Shown: positions 1 to 10,327, counted from the stretch's first letter. The stretch is 64,000 bases of DNA from Mesorhizobium shangrilense (GCF_028826155.1 NZ_JAQGPN010000002.1:167234-231233); one strand, 5' to 3'. Notes: generated from the letters alone by a model not told the origin. A program made the numbers and translations.

Positions 1-337
1 AACGAAAGACCAAGATTGAGATCAGACGCCTTCTCATTTGGCTGCTCCCAAACGTGACTGCAATGTCGACAATCTCGCTCCTCGTGGAGGTAATGCCCTA
101 AGATACGGGTCAACACCGACATTTCGCAGCGCATTCATGAATTGATCATGGCGTCATCGCTTTTGCGAATACCCGGGCGGTGCTGTGATATTGAGGGAAT
201 AATAATTCCGCCGAGCCGCCAGAGGTTGCACCACTTTAAAAGAATGGCCCATTTAGGTCCGTTACAGCATGATAGAGACTAAACCCGTCGACATAGAGTG
301 CGGACCGAACTGGCACATGCCCCCATTATGCGTGCAG
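1..337. other. No gene recognised
   Basis: I see no convincing coding frame or RNA gene in this left-edge stretch. The small genes to its right are transcribed leftwards into it, so it is probably their downstream region. Confidence 0.4.
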
Positions 338-577
338 CTATGCGCTCGGCTTATTCCACCGCTTCGCAGCGGCCTTCTTGGCGATCTCGGCGCCCCGTTC
401 TGGTGTCATGTTCTCGGCGCGCTTCTTGCCGCCCTTCGCGCCAAATACCTTGGCGGCAGGGTCTTTGCCATCGTCGATGACGGTATCTTCTTCCTCACCG
501 ATGACAATGCGCATGACCTTCACGGGATTGCCGATCACGTCGGCGGGGCGCTTCTGGCCTTTAGGTCCGGTGAGCAT
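338..577 (-). CDS. Small basic hypothetical protein (79 aa)
   Basis: The 79-residue product has an acidic middle and a strongly basic C-terminal half. Lys/Ala-rich stretches such as GAKGGKKRAEN and AKKAAAKRW resemble small nucleic-acid-binding-like proteins common in rhizobia. A GAGG lies just upstream of the ATG. The start lies inside the end of the gene that ends at 561, a 17-bp overlap that suggests translational coupling. The function is unknown. DNA binding is only an inference from composition. Confidence 0.6.
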   Translation of the reverse strand: MLTGPKGQKRPADVIGNPVKVMRIVIGEEEDTVIDDGKDPAAKVFGAKGGKKRAENMTPERGAEIAKKAAAKRWNKPSA

Positions 578-752
578 TATCAGACCTCAACTGCTCAACG
601 TTCTCGTTCAGCCGCCGCAATTCTCGGATAACCTCAGCGAGCAATTCGGAGATACCATCGAATGTACGGATACCAGCCGCCACGCCTTTGTCCGCAATGA
701 TAAATTTACGCGTGCTCGCGATCATTTCCTCTATGTCTTCGATATCAGCCAT
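561..752 (-). CDS. Small hypothetical protein (63 aa)
   Basis: This 63-residue protein is predicted to be mostly helical, with a C-terminal segment (LLAEVIRELRRLNENVEQL) whose spacing suggests a short coiled coil. It starts with MADIEDIEEM and overlaps the following small gene by 17 bp in the same direction, so the two probably form a unit. I do not recognise a named family. The length and codon use make a real small gene plausible but not proven. Confidence 0.5.
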   Translation of the reverse strand: MADIEDIEEMIASTRKFIIADKGVAAGIRTFDGISELLAEVIRELRRLNENVEQLRSDNAHRT

Positions 753-859
753 GCTTTGGCTCCATGCTTTCCGCTAAGCATATAGGAGGCGACGGCGGAT
801 TGCGACAGGCCCGTCAATGGGGCCAAAATTCAAGCTGAGACACTACTCGACTCCGAGAA

Positions 860-1117
860 TTAACGATTGATCACAAGCCCCGCCTCGCGAGCAGCCGCGG
901 CAAATGCCTTGCGCGCGTGCGACGCCGGCTTCTTGCCAGCCGTCACGTCAGCGCAAGATTGGAGAGCCGCGCGATGTTTGTCGCCGCGCTTGCCTGGCCA
1001 TTCGCGAAGGAGAAATTCGCTGCAGGCATTGATGTCCGCGAGCTGAACCTTGGAACTGGGCTGACCACTCTCGACGATTATAGGATCTTCGAATTTAGGA
1101 TTGTTCATCACTGTCAT
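860..1117 (-). CDS. DUF982 family protein (85 aa)
   Basis: The 85-residue product shows the DUF982 pattern: an N-terminal beta-strand region ending in a Val-rich stretch, a central FLLREWPGKRGDKHRAALQSC segment (about residues 35-55), and a C-terminal AFAAAAREAGLV helix. Proteins of this family are small, of unknown function and expanded in rhizobia, often on plasmids. It stands alone here, about 100 bp upstream of the other small leftward genes. Confidence 0.75.
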   Translation of the reverse strand: MTVMNNPKFEDPIIVESGQPSSKVQLADINACSEFLLREWPGKRGDKHRAALQSCADVTAGKKPASHARKAFAAAAREAGLVINR

Positions 1118-1466
1118 GAATCCAGCCTGTCGCCTGCCAGGAATAGTACGATCGCACCGGAAAGGCTGAACGATTCCGTTCGCTGTCCATCAGCGTCAGC
1201 GGGGTGTTGCGATGATAAACGAGGAAGACATGACGTCCTCCTTTCAATTGGGGCCAGGGGAGCTAGCCCTCGCCGGCAACGCCGGTGTCAGAATTGCCGA
1301 TATGGGAGAGGTATACGCTTAGCTCCGCAATAGCAAATAGGCGGGCCGGAACCCCCATAGGCAACCGCGATCATTGCCCATCTGGGCCGGCTAATGACGG
1401 CAAACCGTTCCCCCGTGCCAAGAGCAGTCCGTCCGCTTCTGATGCGGTGGACGGCTCTCCTCCGCC
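1118..1466. other. Gene-poor stretch left of an IS6-like element
   Basis: No frame here has family resemblance. The region ends exactly where the terminal inverted repeat of the IS6-like element begins. Confidence 0.35.
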
Positions 1467-2271
1467 GGTGATGTCAGGTTAACTTCATCGAGACGCCATT
1501 CGGTATGATATTTGGCTCAGACGGCCGCCCCGGCGACCGCCTTCCAGTGTGCGATCGCCCGGAGACCTTGCAGACGAAGGGCGCTGGCCGAGTGTTTGGA
1601 ACGAGGCGGCACAAAGAGGTTTCGGACCGCCGAAAAGATGCTTGTGAAGCGCTGCAGCGCGCCTGGCGAGCGAAACCGTTGCATCATTCGCTCCCGTTTT
1701 CGCAAAGGCAAATGGGAGTTTTCGACGCGATTGTTCAGCCCCTTGTGCGATTGATGCTCGCGACCGTGGGCATGACCTGACGCCGGGCTGCGGCGTAGGA
1801 ACGGAGCTTGTCGGTGACGATACGTTTCGGCCCGCACCCCTGCTTCCTCAACAGCCGGATCAGCAGGCGCCTGGCAGCTTTGGTATCGCGGCGCGCCTGG
1901 ACGATCTCGTCGAGCACGTAGCCATCCTGGTCGACGGCGCGCCACTGCCAATGCTTCTTGCCGCCGATCGTCACGACCACTTCGTCCAAGTGCCAGATGT
2001 CGATTGGACTTGGTTGCTTCCGCCGCAAGCGGCCAGCATAGTCTGGGCCGAACTTCTTCGCCCAACAGCGGATCGTCTCATAGGTAACGACGATGCCGCG
2101 TTCCAGCAGCATCTCTTCAACCAGACGCAGGCTCAGCGGGAACCGAAAATACAGCCAGACCGCATGAGCGATCACAGCGGGCGGGAAACGATGGCGCTTG
2201 TAGCTGGTGGTAGACTGAATCATGTCCGCCGACCAGCTAACAACCTCAACTTCGGTTAACCTGACATCACC
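1467..2271 (-). mobile_element. IS6-like insertion sequence, about 805 bp
   Basis: A perfect 17-bp inverted repeat, GGTGATGTCAGGTTAAC, occupies 1467-1483 and, inverted, 2255-2271. It encloses one leftward transposase frame. The length is typical of the IS6/IS26 family. The flanking 8-mers do not match, so the present junctions are probably not those of a simple recent insertion. Confidence 0.85.
1517..2223 (-). pseudogene. IS6 family transposase, frameshifted
   Basis: The N-terminal part (RHRFPPAVIAHAVWLYFRF, then a YETIRCW helix) and the DDE catalytic core (WHLDEVVVTIGGKKHWQWRA, then VLDEIVQARRD) are those of IS6-family transposases. Near 1765 the reading frame is lost after VMPTV. The conserved tail (SHKGLNNRVENSHLPLRKRE and RMMQRFRS) continues in another frame to about 1517. 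This looks like a single indel, so the element is probably not autonomous. The start near 2223 is the first Met after the inverted repeat. Confidence 0.8.
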
Positions 2272-2415
2272 CCGGCGATGCTTGCGCGACAGCCAGATTC
2301 CGGCTTCCGCCATCCATTTGCGCAACGTCTCGCGCGACACAATCAGGCCGTGATCGAATGCCTTCAGAACGAATGGCCGCAATGGGCGCGCGGCAGGAAC
2401 TGGCGCAGCGCGCAC
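2272..2415 (-). pseudogene. ISNCY-like transposase N-terminal remnant
   Basis: Reading leftward, the segment LIVSRETLRKWMAEAGIW, followed by LSRKHRR, matches the helix-turn-helix end of ISNCY/IS1202-type transposases. The frame is cut at 2271 by the IS6-like element, whose inverted repeat creates the artificial continuation GDVRLTE. Sequence up to about 2570 may be further degraded parts of the same transposase. The rest of it is not found on the other side of the IS6-like element. Confidence 0.6.
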
Positions 2416-2580
2416 TCAGCCTGTCGCGACGTGCTCGACGGATGGTGCAGCGCGAAGGCGGCCCGGCGGAGCTTCGTCAGGGCGGCCGATCGCAGGGCTG
2501 TCGCTGGGCCGGCGCCGATCGAGCGCGCCGGCTTGGCACCGGCCGGCACAAGGCGAGACACGCTTGGCGGCTGTCGGCAT

Positions 2581-2859
2581 TCAGTGAATTGCGATAATGC
2601 CGTCCACTGCCTTCCACACGGACGGCCGGATCAAGCGATGGTGGGCAACGCGCACCGAGTGCAGCGCGCCCTCCAGCGTTTCCTTCCAGTAGTCGAGGAA
2701 GCTGCGCAGTTCGGGAAAGTCGGGAGCCAGATCATACTCCTGCCAGACATAAAGCTGCAGCAGGCTGGGATGGTCGGGCATGCGGTAGTGAATCTCGGCA
2801 GTTGTCAGGCCGTACCCTTCCATCTGCATGCGGAACTCGCGGCCCACCACTGCAGCCAT
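2581..2859 (-). CDS. usg: Usg family protein (92 aa)
   Basis: The product contains the hallmark Usg segments GYGLTTAEIHYRMPDHPSLL, FVWQ-like LYVWQEYDLAPDFPELRSF and LHSVRVAHHRLI. Usg proteins are small alphaproteobacterial proteins named from an ORF upstream of trpF. Their function is not established. I place the start at the ATG at 2859 because the sequence upstream has a GGAG at suitable spacing and the family is about 90 residues. The open frame extends further upstream, but that part overlaps the neighbouring decayed gene and is not family-like. Confidence 0.85.
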   Translation of the reverse strand: MAAVVGREFRMQMEGYGLTTAEIHYRMPDHPSLLQLYVWQEYDLAPDFPELRSFLDYWKETLEGALHSVRVAHHRLIRPSVWKAVDGIIAIH

Positions 2860-2878
2860 TCTCCGACCTGTCCTCGCT

Positions 2879-3227
2879 TCATGCATCCAAACGTTGCCGT
2901 TCGGGTCGGCGCTTGGCCTCGTTTCGGTCTTGAAACGTCGAACTTGGCGCGTCGAGCCGCCGCAGCGCTTCCATGATGGCGTCAAATGAGACCGGCTGCC
3001 GGGCGCCCGGCGGCTGGCGCAGAGCCGGGCATGGATTCCGCTGCGCAGACGTCGGAAGCCCACGATGAGAGGACCGCTCGCTTTTCGCCAACGTCCAGCG
3101 CATCGTCGTTGAGAACGTCGTCTGGATGGTTGTAGTGGCGCGCCGGCGACAGCAGCCGGTCGAGCGTGAGGTCATTGGCTTCAGGCGCCAGTGACGGGAT
3201 GATCGTCGAAAAGTCGGTTCGGCCCAT
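2879..3227 (-). pseudogene. Frameshifted conserved rhizobial protein
   Basis: A good ribosome-binding site (GGAAAGGAGG) precedes the ATG at 3227. The frame opens MGRTDFSTIIPSLAPEAND and contains DVGEKRAVLSSWASDVCA, a segment I recognise from a small conserved rhizobial protein of unknown role. After about 3030 the expected continuation (PALRQPPGARQPVSFDAIME) is in the next frame. A one-base indel is therefore likely. The gene runs into usg, and the pair may once have been an operon. Confidence 0.55.
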
Positions 3228-3389
3228 CGATATCCTCCTTTCCGGTTTGCCGTTCCAAAGCTCCGCTTCGATCTCGATTCGAGAAGCCGTGCATGGTGCC
3301 CGGCGCTTCTCCGATTTTGCTCGACGTCGTGACAATTTCAAGCCCCGCCGGACAGCCAGAACGGCAAATAGCTGCATGTTTTCATGATG

Positions 3390-3416
3390 CTAGCGCTCGA
3401 TAAAGGCGAGTGCCAA
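3390..3416 (+). promoter_or_regulatory. CIRCE element (HrcA operator) upstream of groESL
   Basis: CTAGCGCTC, 9 bases, then GAGTGCCAA. The CIRCE consensus is TTAGCACTC-N9-GAGTGCTAA, so 7/9 and 8/9 positions agree with exact spacing. In alphaproteobacteria HrcA binds here and represses groESL in the absence of stress. A CTTGAAA at 3434-3440 could belong to a heat-shock-type promoter, but no clear -10 could be assigned. Confidence 0.85.
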
Positions 3417-3500
3417 AAAAATTCGCGGCGCCTCTTGAAATGCCAAAATCCGAAAACTAGCTCGAGATGCGCGCGTTGCCTGATGAAGGGTCGCCACGCC

Positions 3501-3533
3501 CCACACCGGCCCGATATTGCCGGTCCGGTGTGG
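3501..3533 (+). promoter_or_regulatory. Stem-loop in groES leader
   Basis: CCACACCGG at 3501-3509 pairs with CCGGTGTGG at 3525-3533. An alternative inner pairing, ACCGGC (3505-3510) with GCCGGT (3519-3524), is also possible. It lies about 30 bases upstream of the AAGGAG ribosome-binding site of groES. It could be an mRNA-stabilising or regulatory leader structure. The role is inferred. Confidence 0.5.
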
Positions 3534-3573
3534 AGGAACTTCAAAATCTGTTTGTCCTTGAAGGAGAACGAAA

Positions 3574-3888
3574 ATGGCGTTCCGTCCATTGCACGACCGT
3601 ATCCTGGTCCGCCGCATCGAAGCCGACGAGAAGACGGCTGGCGGCATCATCATCCCCGATACTGCGAAGGAAAAGCCACAGGAAGGCGAGGTCATCGCAG
3701 TCGGCCCCGGCGCTCGGGACGACAGCGGGAAGCTGGTCGAGCTCGACGTGAAGGTCGGCGATCGCATCCTATTCGGCAAATGGTCCGGCACCGAGATCAA
3801 GCTCGACGGCGAGGACCTGCTCATTATGAAGGAAAGCGACGTGATGGGCGTGATCGACCAGAGCGTCGCGTTCAAGAAGGCCGCGTGA
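3574..3888 (+). CDS. groES: Co-chaperonin GroES
   Basis: The 104-residue protein is the 10-kDa co-chaperonin that caps the GroEL ring in the cytoplasm. It begins [20 protein letters not shown] and contains the mobile loop (about residues 16-34, [16 protein letters not shown]) and the C-terminal [11 protein letters not shown]. The start is fixed by AAGGAG nine bases upstream. groEL follows after 60 bp, and the pair is preceded by a CIRCE element, so it is a heat-inducible HrcA-regulated operon. Rhizobia usually carry several groESL copies, and this is probably one of several. Confidence 0.97.
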   Translation: MAFRPLHDRILVRRIEADEKTAGGIIIPDTAKEKPQEGEVIAVGPGARDDSGKLVELDVKVGDRILFGKWSGTEIKLDGEDLLIMKESDVMGVIDQSVAFKKAA

Positions 3889-3936
3889 TCGGGTTCAGAA
3901 GAAGCAATCCAGTCAACGAAAGCTGCCTAAATTTGA

Positions 3937-5577
<1,641 letters not shown>

Positions 5578-5644
5578 GGAAAAATAAGGTGTTCCGCGTC
5601 CCGTGGCGGGGCGCGGGCGCTTCATCAAGACAAGCGAGGTTTGA

Positions 5645-5866
5645 ATGAACATGATATCTGGCATCGGGTCGGTAACGTCTCCGACGCGCCCGCCGAGCGA
5701 TTTTCTGGCCCATGAAACCGAGTGCCGCGTCGCCTTGAGACCCGCAATCGAGGGTCTGCTCGACATGGCCGTGTCCGCCGGCTGGAACCGGCGGACCGCG
5801 GCATCCACGCTCATGTTCCTCGCCGCGCAGCATGTGTCCGCAGCGAGGTCCGAAACCGAGACGTAG
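5645..5866 (+). CDS. Small hypothetical protein downstream of groEL (73 aa)
   Basis: The 73-residue product has a disordered start (SPTRPPSDFLAHETECR) and a helical C-terminal half containing GWNRRTAASTLMFLAAQHV. Similar small proteins are found near groEL in rhizobia as far as I recall. No function is known. It lies 67 bp after groEL on the same strand and may be cotranscribed. Confidence 0.5.
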   Translation: MNMISGIGSVTSPTRPPSDFLAHETECRVALRPAIEGLLDMAVSAGWNRRTAASTLMFLAAQHVSAARSETET

Positions 5867-6242
5867 ACGCAGCTGCCCTCCGGCCCAGGAGAGAATGAAC
5901 GGAGCCCGAGGCAGCCGACCCAATGGCGGCCTTCGGTCAATAGACGAGACGCAATTTCGGCGTTTGACGATGATCGCGTGTTTTGCAAGGCGGAAGACCA
6001 CATTTTCGCAACCGAGGTCGCCGCTCGCGTTGCTCACAACTGCCGGCGGGCGCACGCCCGCGCCTGAACGGCCCGATTAATGCCACCGCGACAGACATGG
6101 AGACAATCATGCTCGCTCCACGGCCTCTCTCACTCCCGGCTCTGCGTGAGGCGCAACGGTGGACAGCTCCCTCATGTCGATCGATCGCCGTGAGATACTC
6201 TGGGGTCCGGCTGCTACTATAGCACCGCCCGTTACAAACGGA

Positions 6243-6515
6243 TCACACCACGGAGCACGTTCGAAGCATAACGTAGTCGCGTCCCATGAATTGGTTTTCG
6301 AAGCGCTGGTCGCGCACCTCAATGCGCTTGAGCCATTTCGCATTCGCGATTCCATACCAGCCCGGCGCTATCAGCCGGAGCGGGAAGCCATTGTCGGGCG
6401 GCAGGGGAGTTCCGTTCATCTCGTAGCAAATGATGTTCTTCGGATCCATAGCTTCGGTGAGCGACATGCTGCGCGCGAAATTCTGCTTGAACTTGACGTC
6501 GTCGACAGACCCGAT
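6243..6515 (-). pseudogene. Sulfite oxidase-like molybdopterin enzyme, internal fragment
   Basis: Leftward, the frame reads KFKQNFARSMSLTEAMDP, followed by ICYEMNGTPLPPDNGFPLRL, APGWYGIANAKWLKRIEV and FMGRDYV. These are typical of the molybdopterin-binding domain of sulfite oxidase-type (SorA/SUOX) enzymes. Only about 85 residues remain of a protein of about 400. No cofactor-ligating Cys region, dimerisation domain or start is present, so this is a remnant. Confidence 0.65.
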
Positions 6516-7220
6516 CCGGCATTATTTGATGATACTCGACTCTCTCATCCATTAAGGCGACCTCGCCAAGAACGGCGGCACGTAATCCATGAGACACCAG
6601 GCGGTCACGACACTGGAGAACATGAAGGCCGAGAAGTAGCGCCACGACAACATGCGCCAGCAGAGCCGCATCGGATGGCTCACCGCGGGCCTGATTATCC
6701 TGACGATCGTACAGGCTGGTATTGCGGTTTGGGGCGAACTAAGCCCGGACCCGGTCGCCATTCAGACGGTTCGCCAAACGACGATTGACACCCTCTATCT
6801 TCCGGCAGCAGCCGAACAAGCGGCAGGGTTTCGGCGGAAAGGATGCTGGGCGGCGACAAGGGGGTCGGAAGCGGGATGGCAGCTATCCCAAGGCCGTACC
6901 CGGAAGCAGATGGTCCGCAGACGTGAAGAGTTTCGGGCGCCGGCAGGCGTACGAAAGTCCCCGAGGAAGGAACCCGCGGGCCACAGGCGACGGCTATGGG
7001 GATTTTGATCCGCGGCTGATGTCGGCGATGGCTGGAGCGTCGCCCGGAGGCATCGGGTTGGATGCGGACGGACCGCTTCGCCTTTCAGCCCCGCGGCATT
7101 GTCGGCTCGTCGCGCGGCCGGATGCGCCCCTTGTGGCGTCGGCGATCATCGCGAGCGCGTGTGGATCCGTTGCCGGAGACTGGGCGCCTGCGGCTTGAGG
7201 CTGGGGTATGCCATGCCGGG
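6516..7220. other. No assignable gene between a remnant and the IS91-like element
   Basis: Both strands contain short open frames. One, on the plus strand from 6652, contains a hydrophobic segment (WLTAGLIILTIVQAGIAVWG), but I cannot place it in a family and the frame degenerates afterwards. The region is probably decayed sequence up to the 3' end of the IS91-like transposase gene. Confidence 0.35.
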
Positions 7221-8414
7221 TCATGGCCAGTTCTCCCGACTCGTTGCATGTGCATCTGGCGGCCCTCGCGGCTGTCGCCACCGTTCGAATACCTCGATGA
7301 TGATCATGCGTCCGCCGCAGCAGGGGCACGGCGGGCGAAAGGCGTCCGGTTGGTCTGGGGGATCGTCATGGGGCGGTGCGGTGACGTTCAACAGTTCGCG
7401 CGCCATCGCAATGCTGGCCTTGCGGGCGGAGCCGGCGAGCAGGCCGTAGTGGCGGATGCGGTGGAAGCCGGGCGGCAGGACATGGAGCAGGAAGCGGCGG
7501 ATGAACTCGTCGGGGCCAAGCCTCATGACCTGCTGGCGATCGGCGCCGTCGCGACGGTAGTCCTTGTAGCGGAAGGTGACGCCGCTCGCGTCGAAGGCGA
7601 TCAGACGGCTGTTCGAGATCGCGACCCGGTGCGTATAGCGCGACAGGTAGGCGAGCACCGCCGCCGGGCCGGCGAACGGCGCCTTGGCATAGACGACCCA
7701 GCGCTTTGTCCGGACGGGAGCAAGATGGCGCAGGAAAGCCTGCCGCTCGGCGAGGTGCGCCATGGTCCCGAAGAAGCCGAGCCGGCCGGCGTCGTGCAGT
7801 GCGACCAGCCGGGTGAGGAAGAACCGTCGGAACAGCTTGCCGAGCACGCGTACCGGAAGAAGGAAGGCCGGACGCGACGAGACCCAGCGCTTTCCGTCCG
7901 GCGCGATGCCGCCGCCCGGCACGATCATGTGCACGTGCGGATGGTGCGTCATCGCCGATCCCCATGTGTGGAGCACGGCGGTGATGCCGATGCGCGCGCC
8001 GAGATGCTGCGGATCGGCGGCGATGGTCAGCACCGTCTCCGATGCCGCCTTGAACAGCAGGTCGTAGACGAGCGCCTTGTTCTGGAACGCGACGTCGGCG
8101 ACCTCGGCGGGCAGCGTGAACACGACGTGGAAGTAGCCGACCGGCAAGAGGTCGGCCTTGCGTTCGGCAAGCCATGTCCGCGCCGCCGCGCCCTGGCACT
8201 TTGGGCAGTGCCGGTTGCGGCAGGAGTTGTAGGCGACCCGCCATTGGCCGCAGTCCTCGCAGGCCTCGACGTGACCGCCGAGCGCCGCGGTGCGGCAATG
8301 CTCGATCGCCGACATGACCTTGAGCTGGGCGAGGCTCAGATGGCCGGCATGGGCGGCCCTATAGGCGGGGCAGGCAGCACGGAAGATGTCGGCGACCTCG
8401 ATCGAGGCGCGCAC
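7221..8414 (-). CDS. IS91 family transposase
   Basis: A 397-residue IS91-family transposase, a rolling-circle HUH-type nuclease. The N-terminal zinc-finger-like region has CEDCGQW, then CRNRHCPKCQ (about residues 40-65). The HUH motif is HHPHVHMIVPGGG. The tyrosine region contains LAYLSRYTHRVAISNSRL. A C-terminal CPCCGG follows. I chose the GTG at 8414, three bases after the stop of the upstream integrase gene, because homology begins at RASIEVADIFRAA. The open frame extends upstream only as a shadow of the integrase gene. Confidence 0.9.
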   Translation of the reverse strand: MRASIEVADIFRAACPAYRAAHAGHLSLAQLKVMSAIEHCRTAALGGHVEACEDCGQWRVAYNSCRNRHCPKCQGAAARTWLAERKADLLPVGYFHVVFTLPAEVADVAFQNKALVYDLLFKAASETVLTIAADPQHLGARIGITAVLHTWGSAMTHHPHVHMIVPGGGIAPDGKRWVSSRPAFLLPVRVLGKLFRRFFLTRLVALHDAGRLGFFGTMAHLAERQAFLRHLAPVRTKRWVVYAKAPFAGPAAVLAYLSRYTHRVAISNSRLIAFDASGVTFRYKDYRRDGADRQQVMRLGPDEFIRRFLLHVLPPGFHRIRHYGLLAGSARKASIAMARELLNVTAPPHDDPPDQPDAFRPPCPCCGGRMIIIEVFERWRQPRGPPDAHATSRENWP

Positions 8415-8416
8415 GC

Positions 8417-9325
8417 TCAGCCGTCGGGTGAGATCTCTTCCGGCTTGAACAGGCCGAGCTTGTCGAGCGGGCTCGTGACCGTGCGCACCGTGCGGGTTGC
8501 AACCTTGGTGTAGAAGGCGGTGCTGTTCAGCTTGGCGTGCCCGAGCAGGACCTGGATGATCCGGATGTCGGTGCCGTCCTCCAGCAGGTGGGTGGCGAAG
8601 CTGTGCCGCAGCGTGTGCGGCCCGATCCGCTTGGTAATGTCGGCGGCCTGCGCCGCCTCGACGACGATACGATAGAGCTGCCGCGTGCTGATCGGCTTCA
8701 TCGCATGCTGCCCCGGGAACAGCCAGCCGTCGCGATGCATCACGCCCTGCTGCCGACCGACCTTCCACCACTCACGCAGGAGAGCGAGCAGATCCGCGGA
8801 GAGCATGGCGTTGCGATAGCGCCCGCCCTTGCCGCGCTCGACACGCAACAGCATGCGCTCGCTGTCGACGTCGGCGACCTTCAGGGTCGAAACCTCGGCG
8901 ACGCGCAAGCCCGCGCCATAGGCGACCGAGAGCGCGGCCTGGTGCTTGAGGCAGGTGGTGGCGTTGAGCAGCCGGGCGACCTCGTCGCGGCTGAGCACCA
9001 CGGGCAGCTTGCGCGGGTGCGCCAGACGAACGAGCCTGCGCGCCAGATCGGGACGATCGAGCGTGTGGGTGAAGAAGAAGCGCAACGCCGACACGATCCC
9101 GTTCATCGTCGGCACGGGAACGCCGTCCTCTTGCTGCTCGATCTGGAACCGGCGCAGGTCGTCGGTGGTCGCTGTGTCTGGTGAACGCCCAAGGAATGTC
9201 GCCAGGCGTCCGATGTCGCGGAGATAGTTGCGCTGCGTCTCCCCTGAGAAACGCCGCATGTTCATGTCGTCCATCAGCCGCTGACGAAGTGGGCTGATCG
9301 GCACTTCGAGAACTGAATGAGGCAT
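8417..9325 (-). CDS. Tyrosine recombinase of the IS91-like element
   Basis: This 302-residue XerC/D-like recombinase has a core-binding SAM-like N-terminal domain (about residues 11-90) and a catalytic domain with the expected residues: R141 (GLRVAEV), K166, H237 and R240 (HTLRHSFATHL), H263 (LLGHAKL) and nucleophile Y272. It ends two bases before the GTG of the IS91 transposase and is probably cotranscribed with it. Such integrases accompany many IS91 elements, where their role in transposition is not settled. Confidence 0.9.
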   Translation of the reverse strand: MPHSVLEVPISPLRQRLMDDMNMRRFSGETQRNYLRDIGRLATFLGRSPDTATTDDLRRFQIEQQEDGVPVPTMNGIVSALRFFFTHTLDRPDLARRLVRLAHPRKLPVVLSRDEVARLLNATTCLKHQAALSVAYGAGLRVAEVSTLKVADVDSERMLLRVERGKGGRYRNAMLSADLLALLREWWKVGRQQGVMHRDGWLFPGQHAMKPISTRQLYRIVVEAAQAADITKRIGPHTLRHSFATHLLEDGTDIRIIQVLLGHAKLNSTAFYTKVATRTVRTVTSPLDKLGLFKPEEISPDG

Positions 9326-9488
9326 GGTCAGGCTCCTTGTTGAAGAAGTCCTTCATGCTCTGCCCACGCCGGGCGACGCTCAACGCAAGCGCGACGCCCG
9401 GCCCTGATCTCTACCTCAACCCGCAGGCGCCCTCCCGCGCAGCGGGTTCGTTCGTCGGCCCCTGTGCGGCGATGCTGGCGATCCCTTT

Positions 9489-9694
9489 TCACACCAGACT
9501 AGCCGTGCCTCCAGCAACGATGACCGTGACCATCGTCACGAACAGAAACACTGAAAATGGTGGCACCGCTGGGTCGATGGTGCCTACAGCCAAGCGGGCT
9601 ACGAGGGCGACGGCGCACATGGCCGTGAACGCAGACGCCTTGCGAAGCCGACGGGTGAAGGGGCGGCCGCTTAGGATTGCGGTAGAGTGGTCAT
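9489..9694 (-). pseudogene. Truncated membrane protein, likely sensor kinase N-terminus
   Basis: An ATG at 9694 opens MTTLPQS and stops. One frame over, the sequence continues SGRPFTRRLRKASAFTAMCA, followed by two hydrophobic segments (ALVARLAVG and FLFVTMVTVIVAGGTASL). One missing base after codon 7 would restore the frame. The pattern resembles the N-terminal membrane part of rhizobial sensor histidine kinases. The frame ends near the edge of the IS91-like element, which probably removed the rest. Confidence 0.4.
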
Positions 9695-9703
9695 GAGGTA
9701 GCT

Positions 9704-10327
9704 CTACCGAAGCAGGCCCTCGAGATCGAAGTCCTCCCAACCTTTGAGCCGCGTTGAGATCGAGTCTCTGGTCTCTGCGCCGGATGCTGCTGTCTGCGTG
9801 GGTTTTCCGGCCCGGGTCCGCGCCGCCTTCCCTGCAGCACGGCGGCGGCTCTCGGCCGCGGCGACGGCATCCTGTTCCTGCCAAGCCGAAACAAGGTCCT
9901 GATCGAGCACGTCTTCGATGTGGCGTGGGTCGAAGACGTGAAACGTGATCTTGCGTGCCCGTCCGCGCAGCTTCACCGTCCGGGTTCCCGCGCTCTGCAG
10001 GCGGCCGTCCTTCAGCCATCGGTGACGTTCGGTCGAGGTGATTGCCAATATGTCCTCTACCTCCCGGGGAATGACCGGCAGGTCTTCGATGCCCGTGAGC
10101 GTATTCTCTACGATCTCAATTACGTCGCGAAAGTCATGGTCGTCATCCTCCGGCCCGCGCAGGACGAGCAGCCCAGCCTCGATATCAAGGCGCTTCCGGG
10201 TTGCCAGAGACAGTCGGGATCGCACCTCAAGAAGGATTCCCCTTGCGCGCACGCCGGATCCCAAGGTCGCCGCGGAAGGCAGGTTCCACTGGGCGATCAG
10301 CTTGTCTTTCTTTTGTCGTGGATCCAT
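9704..10327 (-). CDS. Conserved hypothetical protein (207 aa)
   Basis: The 207-residue protein starts MDPRQKKDKLIAQWNLPSAA and is rich in Arg, Glu and Asp. A central VPREVEDIL-like segment (VIPREVEDILAITSTERHRW) is followed by a basic region (TRTVKLRGRARKITFHVFDP) and an Ala/Arg-rich low-complexity linker. I recognise no domain. The ATG at 10327 has GAGG just upstream. The frame continues 25 codons further upstream without a good ribosome site. The mixed charge could suit a nucleic-acid-associated role, but this is speculation. Confidence 0.6.
   Translation of the reverse strand: MDPRQKKDKLIAQWNLPSAATLGSGVRARGILLEVRSRLSLATRKRLDIEAGLLVLRGPEDDDHDFRDVIEIVENTLTGIEDLPVIPREVEDILAITSTERHRWLKDGRLQSAGTRTVKLRGRARKITFHVFDPRHIEDVLDQDLVSAWQEQDAVAAAESRRRAAGKAARTRAGKPTQTAASGAETRDSISTRLKGWEDFDLEGLLR

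Larger units (their letters stand above)
7221..9325 (-). mobile_element. IS91-like element: integrase plus Y1/HUH transposase
   Basis: A tyrosine-recombinase gene (8417-9325) and an IS91-family transposase gene (7221-8414) are adjacent, in one direction and nearly abutting. This is the organisation of IS91/ISCR-related rolling-circle elements found in rhizobial genomes. I could not define the ori and ter ends, so the given limits are the coding limits only. A truncated gene at 9489-9694 suggests that the right end lies close to 9.4-9.5 kb. Confidence 0.7.

Noticed and set aside
6174..6240. Twin-arginine-like start, MSIDRREILWGPAATI, on the plus strand
   Set aside because: It resembles an export signal, but the frame overlaps the antisense molybdoenzyme remnant and shows no mature domain. 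At best it is a short remnant.
6552..6761. Hydrophobic frames on both strands
   Set aside because: Neither strand gives a family-like sequence and there is no ribosome-binding site. The evidence is too weak for a gene.
7366..8298. Second long leftward frame inside the IS91-like transposase gene
   Set aside because: It is Arg/Pro-rich, as expected of an alternate frame. The true frame has the HUH and zinc-finger motifs.
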